The position numbers and the translations under genes are program-made. The notes beneath the pieces were generated by a model, which saw only the letters and a list, made by a program, of their open reading frames with translations, was not told the origin of the DNA and ran no database searches. Positions 4,388 through 6,537 of a stretch of DNA of 6,537 nucleotides are shown here, one piece after another. This stretch comes from Planctomycetaceae bacterium (GTDB taxonomy: Bacteria > Planctomycetota > Planctomycetia > Pirellulales > Thermoguttaceae). Numbering within the stretch: position 1 is the first letter of the stretch; every line of letters starts with the position of its first letter. The stretch is from the NCBI GenBank assembly GCA_031282385.1, contig JAITDV010000130.1:1-6537 (forward strand). Direction: 5' to 3'.

Positions 4388-6178
4388 ATGCCGATAGAAC
4401 GTTCACAGGAGCAAGAGATTGAGCACCTAAGGGCGGAACTCGATTCCATTTCCCGTAAGACTGCCCGTGCTGAAATAATTGCGCAAAACCTTCGTGATAC
4501 TCAATACCGTTTGGATTTGCATATTGAGAAATTTGCTCGAATCCATGAGTATGCTAAACGTGTTTTTTCAACCAAAGACCGAGAAACGTTGTACTCAATT
4601 ATTGTGGAGGGTATTGTTGATGTTTTTCAGATTGATATTGGCGGTTTGTTTGAAGTGAATATTGCCGATCAACAATTAATTTTATTAAGCGGTTTTAATT
4701 TGGAAATTGACCGAGCTGTTTTTACTATTTCGTCGGAAGAATGGAAAAAACTCGGTCTCGGTGAACAATTATTCTCAAAAAATCAAGCATTGTGCGAATC
4801 TCCGGTTACTAATCGTATCTGGTTGGAATTAGGGTTGTCCAGTGTTATTTTTATGCCGGTTTTTAATAACAATCAACAGATAAACGGCGTAATACTCGGC
4901 GGTATCTCTGAAACAAATAAAGATGTTTACGACTTTCTGCCTCAAGAATTGACGTCGCCTTTTATGGTGTATTGCCAACAAATGAGCGGCATCATGGGAT
5001 TATTCGAAGCAATCGATAAAGCCAATCAAGCGGGACACGCTAAAAGCAGATTCTTTGCTAATCTTAGTCACGAGATTCGTACTCCAATGAACGCAATAAT
5101 TGGAATGACGCAAATTGCGGAACGTTCAAAAGACCTTGAAGAAATTAATCGCTGTATTAAACAGATCAAATCGTCCTCGAAACATTTACTTGGATTGATT
5201 AACGATGTTCTTGACATTTCCAAAATTGAAGATGGAAAACTTAAACTGACGAATAGCGCATTTGATCTATATCAAGTAATAGAGTCAATTCGTGTCAGTA
5301 TGTTGCAACTTGCCCAAAAAAAATCGCAGACATTTTTGGTAGATTTTCATAATCTAAGCAATATGCGTCTGTGCGGCGATGATATGCGTTTATCGCAAGT
5401 GTTGATCAATTTACTAGGCAACGCAATCAAATTTACTCCTGAAAATGGTCAAGTTCGATTAGATATTTCGGAGTTTTCGCATGATCAAGATTCAATAACT
5501 CTCCAATTTTCTGTTACGGATACAGGAATCGGTATTGATCCTAATTTTCTAGACCGCATGTTCAAACCCTTTGAACAAGCCGACAACACAATTTCACGCA
5601 ACTACGGCGGAACTGGACTTGGGCTCACTATCAGTCAACATATTGTAAGTTTAATGGGCAGTTCAATTCGGGTAGAAAGTGCTGCAGGGCAAGGTGCGAA
5701 ATTCACTTTTTCAATAAGATTTGAAAAAGATAACGTTGCCGCAATAACTCAAGATGAACAACAAATAAAAGAAGAATTATTAGATTTTAGTAATTATAGA
5801 ATTTTGGTCGCAGATGATGTTAGAATCAATCGGATGATTATTTGCTCTTTGCTCAAGGATACAAATATTGCAATTGACGAAGCGGAGAACGGCAAAGAAG
5901 CGGTTGAAATGATAAAAAATTCGCCGACAGGTTATTATTTGCTTGTGCTAATGGATATGCAAATGCCGGTAATGGACGGCTGCACGGCAACACGAATAAT
6001 TCGTACATCGCAACATCCCGACGCAACAAAATTGCAGATCATCGCAATGACTGCCAATGTATTCAAAGAAGACGTTCAAGAAGTACTTGACGCAGGCATG
6101 AACGGACACATCGGAAAACCAATCGATATACAAATCGTCATTGATACAATAAGAAAAGCTATCAAACAATTAGTGTAA
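4388..6178 (+). CDS. Soluble hybrid histidine kinase: coiled coil, GAF, HisKA, HATPase, receiver
   Basis: A 596-residue protein with no signal peptide or membrane segment. In order: a charged helix, probably coiled coil (about 3-45), a GAF-like sensor domain (about 55-205), HisKA (about 218-283) with phosphorylated H228 in FANLSHEIRTPMN, and HATPase_c (about 330-446). The HATPase has N341/N345 in the N box, DTGIG (378-382), the F box MFKPFEQAD (391-399) and GGTGLGL (407-413). Last comes a receiver (about 470-592) with acidic pair D476/D477, phospho-acceptor D523 in MDMQMP, T555 and K577. All catalytic residues are present. There is no HPt or DNA-binding output domain, so phosphoryl transfer to a separate partner is expected. 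The weak site AGAGAG lies 7 bases before the ATG. A FIST protein is encoded on the same strand 1.6 kb upstream and is the best candidate for a partner input; this is an inference. Confidence 0.96.
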   Translation: MPIERSQEQEIEHLRAELDSISRKTARAEIIAQNLRDTQYRLDLHIEKFARIHEYAKRVFSTKDRETLYSIIVEGIVDVFQIDIGGLFEVNIADQQLILLSGFNLEIDRAVFTISSEEWKKLGLGEQLFSKNQALCESPVTNRIWLELGLSSVIFMPVFNNNQQINGVILGGISETNKDVYDFLPQELTSPFMVYCQQMSGIMGLFEAIDKANQAGHAKSRFFANLSHEIRTPMNAIIGMTQIAERSKDLEEINRCIKQIKSSSKHLLGLINDVLDISKIEDGKLKLTNSAFDLYQVIESIRVSMLQLAQKKSQTFLVDFHNLSNMRLCGDDMRLSQVLINLLGNAIKFTPENGQVRLDISEFSHDQDSITLQFSVTDTGIGIDPNFLDRMFKPFEQADNTISRNYGGTGLGLTISQHIVSLMGSSIRVESAAGQGAKFTFSIRFEKDNVAAITQDEQQIKEELLDFSNYRILVADDVRINRMIICSLLKDTNIAIDEAENGKEAVEMIKNSPTGYYLLVLMDMQMPVMDGCTATRIIRTSQHPDATKLQIIAMTANVFKEDVQEVLDAGMNGHIGKPIDIQIVIDTIRKAIKQLV

Positions 6179-6182
6179 AAAT

Positions 6183-6287
6183 TTAAACCGTTCACACTTT
6201 AATTTTCCTTTCCCGTCGCACGCTTACTTATAAGAAAGCAGGCTTTGATGTTTTTATGTTGTGCAATTTATAGTACGAGCAGTATAT
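6183..6287 (+). mobile_element. F2 element copy D, directly after the kinase stop codon
   Basis: It begins 4 bases after the kinase stop with TTAAACCGTTCACACTTTAA and ends TTTATAGTACGAGCAGTATA. The hairpin arms GCACGCTT (6218-6225) and AAGCAGGC (6236-6243) have two mismatches in the outer part. The loop ACTTATAAGA still lets CT pair with AG, where other copies have CC with GG. Only TTT follows. The box ACGCTCTTGAGTCA is degraded here. By position it could serve as the kinase terminator, though its stem is weaker than in copy C. Confidence 0.75.
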
Positions 6288-6332
6288 TGTACAGAATTTT
6301 CTTTTTGAAAAATTTCCAAATCCTTTTAATAA

Positions 6333-6537
6333 TAGACCTTTTCGCTAACCTGTAGGAGACCACCCCTGACACCTCCGAAGGAGGGGAATAATTCGCCTCC
6401 GAAGGAGGCGTCTCCTTTTATTCGCCTCACTCGGATGTTTCTTCTTATTCGCCTCCCTCGGAGGCGTATTCTTATTCCCCTCCTTCGGAGGGGTTAGGGG
6501 TGGTCTCGGAGGAGTTAAAGGCGGTTTTTCGTTGTAG
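6333..6537 (+). mobile_element. F1 element copy 4, enlarged core, cut by the right edge
   Basis: TA at 6333-6334 is followed by GACCTTTTCGCTAACCT and the usual left inner arm. The core has three consecutive units starting ATTCGCCTC (6391-6419, 6420-6446, 6447-6473), where the other copies have one. The first and third form CGCCTCC/GGAGGCG-type hairpins; the middle one has lost its pairing arm. The right inner arm follows, and the window ends before the outer right tip. The last bases (GTTGTAG) match the longer form seen in copy 1. Confidence 0.83.

Noticed and set aside
5948..6169. Minus-strand open frame opposite the receiver domain
   Set aside because: A shadow of the conserved receiver; the protein has no recognisable features.
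293..6537. CRISPR array as an explanation for the recurring palindromes
   Set aside because: The repeats are long, kilobases apart or nested, and lack regular short spacers and cas genes.

Overview
The window comes from an AT-rich bacterial genome. Four protein genes sit in long intergenic stretches filled with small inverted-repeat elements. There is no taxonomic marker gene. A secreted glycoside hydrolase of the GH106-like type, a cytosolic FIST protein, an anaerobe-type flavoprotein and a cytosolic hybrid histidine kinase would suit a polysaccharide-degrading, probably anaerobic or gut/sediment Gram-negative bacterium (Planctomycetota/PVC or Bacteroidota-like). This placement is an inference with low confidence.

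Layout. Positions 1-257 (minus strand) hold the signal peptide and N-terminus of a GH106-like glycoside hydrolase that leaves the window. Positions 258-1567 have no intact gene. They hold a TA-flanked 194-bp element (family F1), a GTAA-ended element (F3) with a second F1 nested inside it, a 169-bp inverted-repeat element (F4) and a reversed 102-bp hairpin element (F2). Positions 1568-2761 encode a FIST/FIST_C sensor-type protein, followed by a terminator-like hairpin. Positions 2762-3375 hold a second F3 with an F2 nested inside it, then a truncated and a full F2 side by side. Positions 3376-4011 encode a flavodoxin-fold flavoprotein with a compact four-cysteine motif. An F1 copy begins at the base after its stop codon. 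Positions 4191-4387 hold a 14-bp tandem repeat, a 17-bp palindrome and a remnant of F4. Positions 4388-6178 encode a soluble GAF-HisKA-HATPase-REC hybrid kinase. An F2 copy starts 4 bases after its stop, and a longer F1 copy runs off the right edge.

How the genes may work together. FIST proteins are often encoded near histidine kinases, and some (the NosP group) are heme-based nitric oxide sensors that control a partner kinase. The order FIST, flavoprotein, hybrid kinase, all on the plus strand, makes a small-molecule sensing or redox-signalling module plausible. The gaps of 614 and 376 bp argue against one simple operon, and no heme site can be proven from sequence. The kinase has a receiver but no output domain, so its phosphoryl group probably goes to an HPt protein or regulator encoded elsewhere.

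The most distinctive content is the non-coding part. At least four families of short non-autonomous inverted-repeat elements are nested in each other, and together they account for most of the intergenic DNA. One family (F2, about 105 bp) has a central hairpin whose stem changes in a largely compensatory way between copies and is followed by a T run.
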